Of a DNA stretch of 64,000 nt, positions 1 through 9,722 are shown piece by piece. The notes below the pieces were generated by a model. It was not told the origin of the DNA. It saw only the letters and a program-made list of their open reading frames with translations, and searched no databases. Positions within the stretch are counted from its first letter, which is position 1. The number at the start of each line of letters is the position of its first letter. This DNA comes from Apoderus coryli (taxonomy: Eukaryota > Arthropoda > Insecta > Coleoptera > Attelabidae): the NCBI GenBank assembly GCA_911728435.2, contig OU452213.1, positions 4,753,834 through 4,817,833 on the forward strand. Reading direction: 5' to 3'. The translations under genes and the position numbers were made by a program.

Positions 1-975
1 GAACGAATTCGATGAACACAATGTTCGAGCACTTTTTCCACTAAATCAAGTCGTATGTCATGAATGGCACGTTCAATATTGACTTGTAAAGCTTGAAGGG
101 AGTCTGGTTTATTTTGAAAGATCAATGACTTCAAATAACCCCACAAGAAATAGTCTAATGGTGTTAAATCACAACTTCGTGGAGGCCATTCAATATCACA
201 ATTTTTTGAAATAATCGAATCTCTTTTTCACGCAATAATTCAATTTTTGCATTTGCTGTGTGGCACGTAGCCCCGTCTTGCTGGAACCAAATGTTGTCAA
301 GATCAACTTCTTCCAAAATCGGCCATAAAAAGTTGGTTATCATCGATCTATACCACTCTCCATTTACAGTAACGGTGTTACCAGCATCATTTCGAAAGAA
401 ATACGGACCGATGATTCCACCAGACCAAAAACCACACCAAACTGTCAATTCAGGTGAATGTAATGGTTTTTCATGAATAATTTGTGGATTTTCTTTGCAC
501 CAGAATCGACAGTTTTGTTTATTTACCGCACCACTCAGATGAAAATGTGCCTCATCGGAGAAGACGATTTTCTTAAAAAAATTGTTATTGTTTTCAAGTT
601 GTTCCAAGGCAAAATCAGCAAATTCACGACGCGACGTTTACGGTGGTCCAATGGCTTCAGTTCTTGAGTGAGAACAATTTTACATGGATGCAAACCCAAA
701 TGCTTTCTCAAAATCCGCCAGGTTGTGCTTTGAGACAGTCCCAGTTGTTGAGAACATCTTGGAATCGACAAATTGCGGTCTTCAGCAACACTTGCCTGAA
801 CGGCAGCAATATTTGCATTACCTCGGGCGGTTCTACGACGCATATCGAGCACACTTGGACGATTATTACGACCATAAAATGGCAAAAGCGCACGAAAAGT
901 TGCAATTGGAGAAGGATTATTTTGATAATAAAACTGAATAATTTGTAAACTTTGTTCTTGCGTATATCTCTCCAT
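1..975 (-). pseudogene. mariner-like (DUF4817 + DDE) transposase, frameshifted
   Basis: DNA cut-and-paste transposase. On the minus strand, ATG at 975 starts MERYTQEQ, followed by a helix-turn-helix region (IPRCSQQLGLSQSTTWRILR) and then the DDE catalytic domain. The catalytic blocks are FSDEAHFHLSG (first Asp near 554-556), WFQQDGATCHT (second Asp near 275-277) and DLTPLDYFLWG (third Asp near 168-170, about 34-35 residues on). Two single-base frameshifts break it, near 624 (after KRR) and near 200-206 (after LFQKI). The frame then resumes as DIEWPPRSCDLTPLD and runs off the left edge. Family features are those of insect Tc1/mariner superfamily proteins with an N-terminal DUF4817 domain. All three acidic positions survive, so it is a fairly young dead copy. 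The 5' end of the element probably lies within 975-1190. Confidence 0.9.
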
Positions 976-2011
976 GATGAAATTGTAAAGACTACTGAAT
1001 ACAATGACAAACAAATGACAGATCATGACATATTACAAATAGCCGCAACTTCGCTTCAAAATCATATCCCTATTGGAAAACCTTTTATATAGAGTGTTCT
1101 ATTTGAAAAAGAAACTTGGTATCCTAACTTTTCCCAAAACTTCTAATGTAACATCGACCAGCAATCACCCTGTATATTCAATAAAAAAAATTGCGGTACG
1201 CCACTGTTGTCTGTGTAAGGTTTATTTTTTTTTCCAACCTATATTTATTAACTTTTTGTTGGACGATTTAGGACAGTGTTAAAAATAGAATATCAATAGT
1301 TCCTTGACCTTCTATACAATACAGAAAGGGCATTGGGTACTATGGATGGGCAGGTAGTGGGACACCGACCTTTACAATGCACTTGGAAGGGTATTCACCC
1401 TAAAAAGATAGATGTAGATTTAGGCTCTGGAAATTTCCACTCAAAATGTTGAAAACAATTTTGATTCGTTTGAAACGTGCTTTAGATATTTTGTATTCGA
1501 ATAATACACTTTGTCAGCACTATTCAAAATGTAATAATAAACAGGGTGCCACATTTAAAATTTCGAAGGTAGTAAGGTTTTGGTATAGATTCGTAGATAT
1601 TATCTATTTCAACTTTATTTAATTTATTTTAGAAACAAAACACGTAAAACAGCAGGAACTAGTTTCGTCTATACAACCATCATCAAATAAATAAATAAAA
1701 TACGTAAACGTCAGCCTAAAGGCAGAAGAGTAATACTCACACAATTTCTGAATAAATCAATTAGCAAATTAATAATTATGTAAAGGTAAAATCGGTAATT
1801 GAACAGTCCATTAAAACTGAACCATAACTTGTTTATTAATAAGTGAAAAACAAAAGTGTCAATTACTTTATTTAATTAAAAAAAAATGCATTTCGATGCA
1901 TTCTTGAAATGCTTGTAGTAAATAATTCGCAGAAATTACAAACAACAACAATAACAATATTATGTGTCTTATTTACATGAAGATACAACGGAAATTTGAT
2001 AAATAGGTAGG
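976..2011. other. non-coding; probable 5' end of the mariner-like element, then AT-rich filler
   Basis: 976-1190 should hold the leader and terminal repeat of the transposase element. The sequence caccctgtat near 1168 looks like the end of an insect DNA element, but the partner end is outside the window. 1200-2011 has no supportable gene. 1615-1700, read on the minus strand, has a Penelope-tail look (TTGATGA followed by GAAAC) but no closing helix. Confidence 0.4.
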
Positions 2012-4035
2012 TTCAGTAGCGTGCCGTGGGTGAAAGAGCGGCGGGCGAGCTATATTGAGGGGCGACAAAGATTTGTATGCAAAATGACCAGAAATTTTTT
2101 AGACAGAATTGAAAGGAAACCATTAAAAGTAAAAAAATTTAAAATAAACTTAAGCAGAACTTTATTTATTACAAAAAACCAATATATCCATGTGCAATGT
2201 GCAATTACAAATAAACAAAATTAATTACAATACTTCAAAACCTAACTAAAGCTAAAACTGTAACAAATGTCATTTTTTTTTTGATTCAGCATTGCTTTTT
2301 GATGAAAAATAAACTGTTGCTCTCGAGGAACGGATAGCTCTCCATATTTAAGTGTAAAAGTAATAATTTTATGAACTTTTTGTCATTTATCTAAAATTTG
2401 TATATATTTTTTTAAATATTGTTGAAATAAAAGTCGACGTCCACACAATAACTTTTTAATAAATTTCTCCAAGTGGCTATCAAAGGTTCTTACGAAAAGC
2501 TATATTTTTTTTATATTATTATTAGTACATATTTTTATTATTTATGGGAAACATTTTTTTTATTAAGTCATTGTGTGAAAAAAGTTTATCATTATTTTGT
2601 CATAAAAAAATTTTGTTTAAAATTAAGTATCGTATGCTAAGGCCTTAATTTTTTTTTTTAAAAGATCAAAACTCATATTTTTCACAATATAAGCTTTCAT
2701 AATAATAATTTTCTTTTTGTAAATCATCGAAAACTTTAAATTTACGTCAGTTAATGTTAACGGATTGCACTCTCACACAGCAAAAAATATATTTTTTTGT
2801 TTTAGACATCAGCTATTGTATCGGGTTTGGTTCCTTTTTCTTCTCTTTGGAGGCAATATTTATACGTACATATTTTATATTTCAGATCTTCTGGGCGAAG
2901 TTCTTGTACGCAAAATAGTTGATTTTTTTTAAGAAATACGTTTTTTTTCTAACCTTTTTACCCAATTTTACACTTTTTTTGAATGTCAATGTGGTCTAAT
3001 TGTTTAGGTTAAATATTTTAGGATATATTTAATTAAACGCACAAAAAATTATTCAAAATTTCGGATAAGTTTAAGAACTATGATTTTTTTAATTATTAAA
3101 CCCTCTTTTAAACCCCTTGCCTACGCTCAATAATAATCACCACCCAAATGTGGATAAAATCCGTTAAGTGGTTTTTGAGTTATCACGGATACAAACTTTT
3201 TCTGACCCTTTTATAGTACATTAATTTTTGACGTGTATTTTTAACACCAATTCAACTAGTTAAATATAAAAATTTTTACATCTATTTTTTTTTATTTTAC
3301 CCCATTTTCTGTAAATTAAAATGTTATGCTGCATTTTGTAGGTGATCTTATATCAAAGCTATATATATAATTAGCCAATTTTTCTGGTATATTTGGGAAA
3401 CATTTTTTTTCGTTTTTGAACCTTTTTTTAGACTATTTTCGAACGCCTGTGTGAACCAATTCTTTTATGGAATATTTTTTAGCTTATATTGTATCACAAC
3501 TATGAAAAATTATGCGATATTTCGAATAAGGTTAGGAAATATATATTTTTTATGTTTTGACCCCTTTTCCACTATTTACGAACGCCTATGAAAGTAAGGT
3601 ATTTATGACACATTTTATAGGTTATATTCTATCAAAGCTATAAATAACAAGTAAATATTTCTGCTATGTTTAAGAAATACGTTTTTTTTCAATCTTTTTT
3701 ACCACATTTTACACTATTTTCGAACGCCAATGTGGTCTAATACTTTATGTTTAATATTTTAGGTTATATTCAATTACCTGCGTAAAAAATTATGCAGTAT
3801 TCCGGATAAGTTTATGAGCTATGAATTTTTTTAATTTTTGAACCCTCTTTTAAACCAATAGTATTTTTGTACCAAATTTGGTTAAAATCTGTTAATTGGT
3901 TTTTGTGTTTTCGTGGATACAGACTAACGAAATTACACTGATCTGGTGCGAAGTATCAAATCTAAAATTATTTTTTCTACTTCATTTTTTAAGTAGGGCA
4001 CGTGCCCACGTGCCCTTATGGACCAACCGCCACTG
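2012..4035. mobile_element. AT-rich non-autonomous element with an hAT-like right end
   Basis: The right edge ends in ccgccactg at 4027-4035, the CAGTGGCGG-type terminus seen on several other elements in this window. The left edge may be the cagtagcgtgccgtggg at 2012. There is no coding capacity, and the interior is filled with degenerate repeats. A GGGCACGTGCCC-type palindrome lies at 3994-4016. I could not find a matching 8-bp target duplication, so the left edge is uncertain. Confidence 0.4.
2925..3860. repeat. degenerate tandem repeat, period about 140 bp
   Basis: The landmark gaacgcc recurs at 3441, 3580 and 3722, spacings of 139 and 142 bp. It is followed each time by similar text (a t/g-rich stretch, then ttttatgg/ttaatattttag and a tatattXXatcaaagctat segment). 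A larger block at 2925-3110 recurs at 3665-3855, including ggataagttta and accctcttttaaacc. Copies are diverged by tens of percent. This fits an old satellite-like core inside a DNA element. Confidence 0.65.
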
Positions 4036-4600
4036 TTAATTATAAATAAAGAGTAAAATTCAGAATAAAATATAAAACATGTATCATCCGCGTATAGAAC
4101 AAAATCTGCTTCTGATGTAACTGTCTCCAGTTCATTCATATACAAAATAAACAAGACCGGACTCAAAACGGATCCTTGGGGTACGCCTACATTAATTGTC
4201 AGTAAATCTGATTCAAATGATTTCCTGATTCCATTACAGATACATACTGAACACGATCTTCAAGAAATTACCTTATCCAATCAAGAGGTACATCAGCAGT
4301 ACCTAATTTTTGTAATCTCTCATATAGAATATGATGATCTATGCAGTCGAATGCTTTACTCAGATCACAAAAGACAGCCGTGGGACATTCAGCTGCCTCT
4401 ATAAGTCGAACAATCCTATCATACACGGAATGCAGTACAGTAATAGTGGATCTGCCTTCGCAAAAACCTTGCTGTATTTTCTATACCAACGAGTTATCCT
4501 GCAAGAATCTCAACAGTCTATCAATAAAACAGTATTCCATTCTTGCGTTAATTTTGGGACAACCTTTATAAACTTTTGAACTGAGGTCATATTTAGGGTT
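4036..4600 (-). pseudogene. Jockey-type LINE reverse transcriptase fragment
   Basis: Minus-strand reading gives AVFCDLSKAFDCIDHHILYE (RT motif A with its Asp) around 4325-4385, then a damaged stretch, then SPVLFILYMNELETV and FVLYADDTC (motif C, YADD) near 4080-4165. Several stops and frameshifts lie between the motifs. It is truncated at 4036, where the AT-rich element abuts it. Motif order and spacing are those of non-LTR retrotransposons of the Jockey superfamily. Confidence 0.8.
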
Positions 4601-4894
4601 CAAAATTTCGATTGTGTCGATCAATTAAATCTACTATAAGGTTCATTTTATTTAAATAAAAAAGTTGATGCCTATTTCCGGTAAAATGAAAAATGTTACT
4701 TTAATGTAGGCCCCCTTAATAACGGCGATAACTAGAATTTCAAAGTGATACCTCGAGTAAGTACTTCCTGAGCTACTTTCTATATAGATGTTTTTGTTTT
4801 ACATTTTTGCAATATAAGCAATAAGTTTAAAAGGCAATGATCTCGAAATTAAATAAGTGAATATTTCCAGAAATTAGCAATAACTCTTTGCAGA

Positions 4895-5080
4895 TTTGTC
4901 TGTTTTAATTTCAAATAAAGGTCACTAAACTTGTAGTTCCTGCTGAGAAGGCATCTCTTATAATCTAAACAAGTGTTTTCACTATTAAATCATAAGTACG
5001 ATGTAAGTATGTTTTGTACTGGGTGCGAAAACGATACACTTTTTATTTCAGTAAAGTTCCCGAACTGTCCTACTACTTTG
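4895..5080 (+). repeat. dispersed repeat, inverted copy at 30655-30835
   Basis: The segment running from the oligo-rich aaataaaggtcactaaact to gttcccgaactgtcc reappears reverse-complemented at 30655-30835 with only small differences. It has no coding content. It is part of an unidentified interspersed element whose ends I could not define. Confidence 0.7.
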
Positions 5081-5470
5081 CTCAACAATTAGATATAAAA
5101 GAAACATTGCAAGAGCAGGAATCGAACCCAGGACACTCCGGATCCAAAGCCACGCCGATTACCACTGGTCAAAACATTTTTAAGAAACACTATGAGCCAG
5201 AAAAGGTTGTCCGCGTTAGCAATGCTATCTATTGAAAAAAAACTTGTGAAGTCCTGTTCAGAAATCTAGGAGGATACACAGTTTTAATGGCCATCGTGAG
5301 TTTAGCAAAATGTTATTATCTAGCTACTCTAACTACTTCATTCTTCCACCTTGTTGTGCCCCACCTCTTTCAGACCTCACGAGCCGCCACTGATAATTAA
5401 GGGTACGTATTACCAGGTCACGCCCTAAGATGCTGTTTTTTTTATTAATTAAAATTGAATATATTTTTAT

Positions 5471-5805
5471 ATAGGAAATGAAACGTCTACTCCACAAAAT
5501 TCTTTATATATATGTTTTCATCATTGCATCTCAATGATGAAAACTTTTGATACAAATTAATGTCTCAGTCATAGTGTTAATTATATTTTAAAAAATTTTC
5601 CCACGAAGTAATTATATAGATGTTTAAGTCGATGGTTTTCTTGTATTAAGTCACTGATGATGAGACTTAAAGTCTTGAAACATGTATGACACTTATAGTG
5701 TTCTGAGTTGAACATATATACAAAGAATTTTGTGGAGTAGACGACATTTCATTTCCTATATATATATATATATATCACTCCTCTCTAATGGATTACTTCA
5801 ACAAT
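5471..5805 (+). mobile_element. 335-bp fold-back insertion with hammerhead motif (Penelope-type architecture)
   Basis: It is flanked by a 13-bp target duplication, aatatatttttat (5458-5470) and aatatgtttttat (5806-5818), with 12 of 13 positions identical. Unit copies 2, 3 and 4 show the empty site with a single copy of this sequence. Inverted arms of ~45 bp (5471-5518 and 5710-5758) carry cgtctactccacaaaat. A hammerhead motif lies just inside the right arm, and an unpaired tail (~5777-5805, cactcctctctaatgg) follows it. It has no coding capacity. Sense is taken as plus, from the ribozyme and the tail. It is related to the insertion at 20701-21271. Confidence 0.85.
5650..5690 (+). ncRNA. type-I hammerhead ribozyme motif (H1)
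   Basis: Helix I is GTCA/TGAC (5650-5653 with 5687-5690). The core CTGATGA is at 5654-5660 and one extra T at 5661. Helix II is built from AGACTT and AAGTCT, closed by a G-T pair. GAAA is at 5677-5680, followed by the minimal helix III ACATGT and the cleavage triplet GTA. All invariant core bases are present. The extra base after A9 is non-canonical but shared with three other motifs in this window. Confidence 0.75.
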
Positions 5806-5859
5806 AATATGTTTTTATTATAAATGGTTTGAATTGTTTTAAGTCATTACAATTATTAT

Positions 5860-5955
5860 TCGTCTCGAAGGATTTTATCTCGTCTCGTAATTCGAGACAA
5901 AATGTCCTCGAGACGAGACAAAATGGCTTCGAGACGAGACGTCTTGTGTCTCACA
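5860..5955. repeat. GAGACGAGAC/GTCTCGTCTC motif cluster, copy 1
   Basis: Multiple direct and inverted copies of gtctcgtctc, gagacgagac and related half-sites, ending gtctcacagcaactctag. The same cluster recurs at 8478-8585, 9787-9872, 11938-12045 and, outside the array, at 25845-25945. The arrangement resembles subterminal transposase-binding repeats of a DNA element; that role is an inference. Confidence 0.7.
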
Positions 5956-6117
5956 GCAACTCTAGGTATATGATATGTAGAGATAAAAAAACTAGGTATC
6001 TCTTTAAAATGTTGTAGAAAATTTAAATTAATTAAAAAGCACGTGATGTGTAAGAAATTTATTTATGAACGAAAATTTACAAAAAGAAATTCAACTATTA
6101 TTAACATAATATTTATA

Positions 6118-6611
6118 AATTAAAAGGATTTCATGTCCGTAAATATAAAAAATGAAAAATAACTTAATGGCAAAGCGGACTAAAATGCTGGTTTTACATA
6201 CACAAGGAATTTTGTTTAATTTAGCAGGGCCCCAGTCTAATTCACTCGGAACTAGACCGAGGCATGGGTCGACAGATACTGACGAATTCGTTTCGCTCTT
6301 GTTATGAGCTCGTCAGAGTACCATAGTCGTTGCCCATCTACAAATATCAGCCTGCATTTAAGCACAATAGGATACATAACAGTAGACACATGTAAACACG
6401 CATCATCTACATATACATAGTAATGCATATCCTATACCATGCAGAGGCCGAAAAAATTCAATGTATAGGTAAAACCAGTCGTATAAATAGAAATAAATAT
6501 AAATAAAAATAGTATGAACACAAAACGCTAGCAGGAGACCATTTTATCCTTTTATTTATATTTATATATTTTTATTTTATAATTCTGCCGCTTTGCCATT
6601 AAGTTATTTTT
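6118..6611 (-). mobile_element. 494-bp fold-back insertion with canonical hammerhead
   Basis: It is flanked by a perfect 13-bp duplication, cataatatttata (6105-6117 and 6612-6624). The empty site is present once in unit copy 3 and in copy 5. Inverted arms of ~27 bp (6149-6178 and 6585-6611) carry aacttaatggcaaagcgg. A ~30-bp unpaired tail sits outside the left arm (6118-6148). Taking minus as sense puts the tail 3' of the ribozyme, as in the other members. No ORF. Confidence 0.85.
6275..6322 (-). ncRNA. canonical type-I hammerhead ribozyme motif (H2)
   Basis: On the minus strand: helix I GGTACT/AGTATC (six pairs, one G-T), core CTGACGA (6310-6316), helix II GCTC-loop-GAGC with the preferred G10.1-C11.1 closing pair, GAAA (6291-6294), helix III from the self-complementary ACGAATTCGT, and cleavage triplet GTC. 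Every conserved core position is correct. This is the strongest ribozyme call in the window, and self-cleavage would be expected. Confidence 0.88.
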
Positions 6612-6684
6612 CATAATATTTATAATAAGATAAATATATTTCTAGAAAAAATATTAATTATAAATGGAAATCAATATTCAAACA

Positions 6685-7113
6685 TTAACATTTACATACA
6701 ATTTTTCTGGAACAAATACACTCAACACATTTAAATTGACACTCTAAATGATGTAGTTTGATATGAGTCTTGAGCACGATTTCTGATACCGCAGCAAAAT
6801 TACACGTGGGCACTTGACATTTCAATAATTTCAAGGTTTCTTTCACTGCTAAATCACATTTTATATCGTTCAAGTTTTCACTAGCTTTATCAAATATCCA
6901 CTGACTATATTTGGGTTGTTTCTTGATTTTAACTTGTTTCGAATCCAGTGGTTTTTTTTGAGTTTGAGACTTCATCTCGTTTTTTACCGTTGTCTTTAAT
7001 ATATTGCAGTTTCTTTCGAAACTACGTTCACTACAATTTGGAGTTTTTTCCCTTGGCTCGCTGTGACGCTTCTGCTTGAAACTGTGGATAGTTCTTAAGG
7101 ATTTTATTGTTTG
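6685..7113 (-). pseudogene. C2H2-finger ORF, copy 1 (start codon lost)
   Basis: The frame is open through the ~140 codons that the other copies encode, but the initiator reads ATA instead of ATG near 7111-7113. The next ATG gives a 96-residue product from 6975. The basic N-terminal half ends in KSQTQKKPLDSKQVK. A single classical finger follows, CQVPTCNFAAVSEIVLKTH then IKLHH (C-x4-C-x12-H-x3-H). A truncated second Cys pair, CVEC, closes the C-terminus. One finger is too little for known sequence-specific factors, so function is unknown. It may be a captured fragment of a host zinc-finger gene or an element-encoded accessory protein. Confidence 0.65.
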
Positions 7114-8035
7114 TAATTACTGTTTTACTTTTTGTATATTTATAAGACAAAATTTTTAGTTTACTATACACATTCAAGACCTGGACTCAACTAAATATAA
7201 AAATTTAGGGATTATAATAATCAGAAAAAAAAATGTACCTGCTTGTAGGTAGTTAAGTGACCTTTAACAAATATCCTATGAATATCTATTTTATATTCTA
7301 CCTAAACCCACAAAGTTTCCAACTGTTATTATTTGGCCAAACGAAACCTATCTACAGGGTGAATATTTCTAAAACGCCTGTGATTCGAATTTTCAAAATT
7401 TCGATAGCAGATAAGTTAGTGGCATCTGAGTATTATTTCCGGTTTTACACATCAACTTCATTATTTTAAATGAAACACTACGTATATTATTTAATTTTCT
7501 GATTATACAGCGTGAGTCATCGTAGATGCTGTGGCAAAACTATTCATATTTTCAAAATTCTTTCATTGTCTGATTTTGTAGACCCATTAGTACTACATTT
7601 TAAAATAGGTGCCATTTATACAGGGTGTTACATTATCCCGTAGCATGGTACGTTTTAAATTGAGCGTTTAATTATTTTCATTATAAACAATTATTTGCGA
7701 GATATTGCATTTGATTAAATTAAAAATATACATATCATTTGTTTTGAAGTCCATTGTATATTCCTAATTTCTTCTAAAACTAAATTTGTTATAATCAAAA
7801 ATAGTTTTCTTATGCGTTTCTCCTTTCTCTCTTTGATAAATAATAAAATATATTCTGATACTCTCTCATATTCATAGGTCTAAATAATTGTTAATAGATT
7901 GGTTGCTGTCTCTCACGCACATATTTATTGTTTATTTATTTATTTAATAATTTATTTGATGAAATATTTTCCCGGCAATGACTTACGATTAACTTTTCAG
8001 ATTTTCTATGTAGTACCTATATTTTAATCAAAATA

Positions 8036-8100
8036 CACTGCTCAAAAAAATTAAAGGAACACTTTTGGATAACCCTGGAATTTTTTGGCTTGCTGTTGAA
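8036..8100. repeat. Tc1-type terminal repeat remnant
   Basis: cactgctcaaaaaaattaaa followed by ggaacacttttggataaccctg is a typical Tc1-family end. It recurs at 11497-11560, inverted at 14585-14650, and next to a real Tc1 transposase scrap at 34490-34545. No transposase accompanies it here. Confidence 0.7.
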
Positions 8101-8314
8101 TGAAAATTATATATTCATAATGGATTTACATTTTATATTTGTGATTTGTTAAAAAATTAACGTGATAATGCTCATTTATTCGAGAGAAGTTTAATATTCC
8201 ACAGCAAGTACAAAAAATGAAGTGATTATGAAAATATTCACATTTAGATTTTATGTCGCGGCAGGCTTAGAGAGCGTAAAAAATTTTATTTTTATTATTA
8301 TTTATTTCCTTATG

Positions 8315-9722
8315 TTGTGCCCCACCTCTTTCAGACCTCACGAGCCGCCACTGATAATTAAGGGTACGTATTACCAGATCACGCCCTAAGATGCTGTTTT
8401 TTTTTATTAATTAAAATTTAATATATTTTTATTATAAATGGTTTAAATTGTTTTAAGTCATTACAATTTTTCGCGATGTCTCGTCTCGAAGGATTTTATC
8501 TCATCTGGTAATTCGAGACAAAATGCTCTCGAGACGAGACAAAACGGCTTCGAGACGAGACGTCTTGTGTTTCCTGTCTCACAGCAACTCTAGGTACATG
8601 ATATGTAGAGATGAAAAACTAGGTATCTCTTTAAAATGTTGTAGAAAATTTAAATTAATTAAAAAGCACGTGAGGTCTAATAAATAAAATAAAATTTCGG
8701 ACTGCTCTGTAAATACACTTTTATGAACGAAAATTTACAAAAAGAAATTCAACCATAATATTTATAATAAGATAAATATATTTCTAGAAAAAATATTAAT
8801 AATTATAAATCGAAATCAACATTAACATACAAATTTTCTGGAACAAACACACTCAACACATTTAAATTTACACTCTAAATGATGCAGTTTGATATGAGTC
8901 TTGAGCACGATTTCTGATACCGCAGCAAAATTACACGTGGGCACTTGACATTTTAATAATTTCAAGTTTTCTTTCACTGCTAAATCACATTTCATATCGT
9001 TCACGTTTTCACTAGTTTTGCCAAATATCCACTGACTATATTTGGGTTGTTTCTTGATTTTAACTTGTTTCGATGCCAGTGGGTTTTTTTGAGTTTGACT
9101 CTTCATCTTGTTTTTTACCGTTGTCTTTAATATATTGCAGTTTCTTTCGAAACTACGTTCACTACATTTTAGAGTTTTTTTTCTTTGGCTCGCTGTGACA
9201 GTTCTGCTTTAAACTATGCATAGTTCTTAAGGATTTCATTGTTTGCAATTACTGTTTTACTTTTTGTATATTTATAAAACAAAATTTTTAGTTTACTATA
9301 CACATTCAAGACCTGGACTCAACTAAATATAAAAATTTAGGGATTATAATAATCAGAAAATAAAATGTACCTGCTTGTAGGTAGTTAAGTGACCTTTAAC
9401 AAATATCCTATGCATATCTATTTTATTGTCTACCTAAAGCCACAAAGTTTCCAACTGTTATTATTTGGCCAAACGAAACCTATCTACAGGATGTCCCATG
9501 GTGAATATTTCTAAAACGACTGCGATTTGAATTTTCAAAATTTCGATAGCAGATAGCAAATAAGTTAGTGGCATCTGAGTATTATTTCCGGTTTTACACA
9601 TCAACTTCGTTATTTTAAATGAAACACTACGTATATTATTTAATTTTCTGATTATACAGCGTGAGTCACCGTAGGCGCTGTCGCAAAACTACTCAGATTT
9701 TCAAAATTCTTTCAACGTCTGA
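8315..9722. repeat. composite repeat unit, copy 2
   Basis: Same order as copy 1 but without the two ribozyme insertions. It ends abruptly inside the cagggtg-bounded segment (caacgtctgattt at ~9712-9724), where it is fused to the AT-rich start of copy 3. Copy 3 therefore lacks its hAT-type terminus. The junction suggests unequal exchange between copies. Confidence 0.8.
8822..9239 (-). pseudogene. C2H2-finger ORF, copy 2 (frameshifted)
   Basis: ATG at 9237-9239 is followed by the usual KSLRT start. One extra T in the run at 9171-9178 (eight instead of seven) shifts the frame into a stop. From 9106 the downstream 94 codons are intact, with the finger CQVPTCNFAAVSEIVLKTH. The C-terminus is two residues shorter than in copies 4 and 5 (ends FVC). 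It is the only copy with a clear internal frameshift in the N-terminal half. Confidence 0.7.

Larger units (their letters stand above)
5354..8314. repeat. composite repeat unit, copy 1
   Basis: This is the first of four head-to-tail copies. In order the unit holds: an hAT-type terminus ending cgagccgccactg (5380-5392), a GAGACGAGAC cluster (5860-5955), the finger ORF on the minus strand (6685-7113), a segment bounded by cagggtg motifs (7345-7630), and a Tc1-type terminal repeat (actgctcaaaaaaattaaag near 8037). Two later insertions, at 5471-5805 and 6118-6611, lengthen this copy and each carries a hammerhead motif. The next copy begins at 8315 with the same ttgtgccccacctct. Confidence 0.85.

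Noticed and set aside
258..948. Several plus-strand frames at the left edge
   Set aside because: Antisense to the recognised mariner-like transposase.
1650..1700. Hammerhead-like TTGATGA ... GACGAAAC on the minus strand
   Set aside because: Helix II has only about three weak pairs and the flanks offer no helix I. Kept only as a possible Penelope-tail relic.
5014..5235. 73-codon frame at 5014
   Set aside because: Lies in a dispersed repeat whose inverted copy at 30655-30835 is not open; no known domain.
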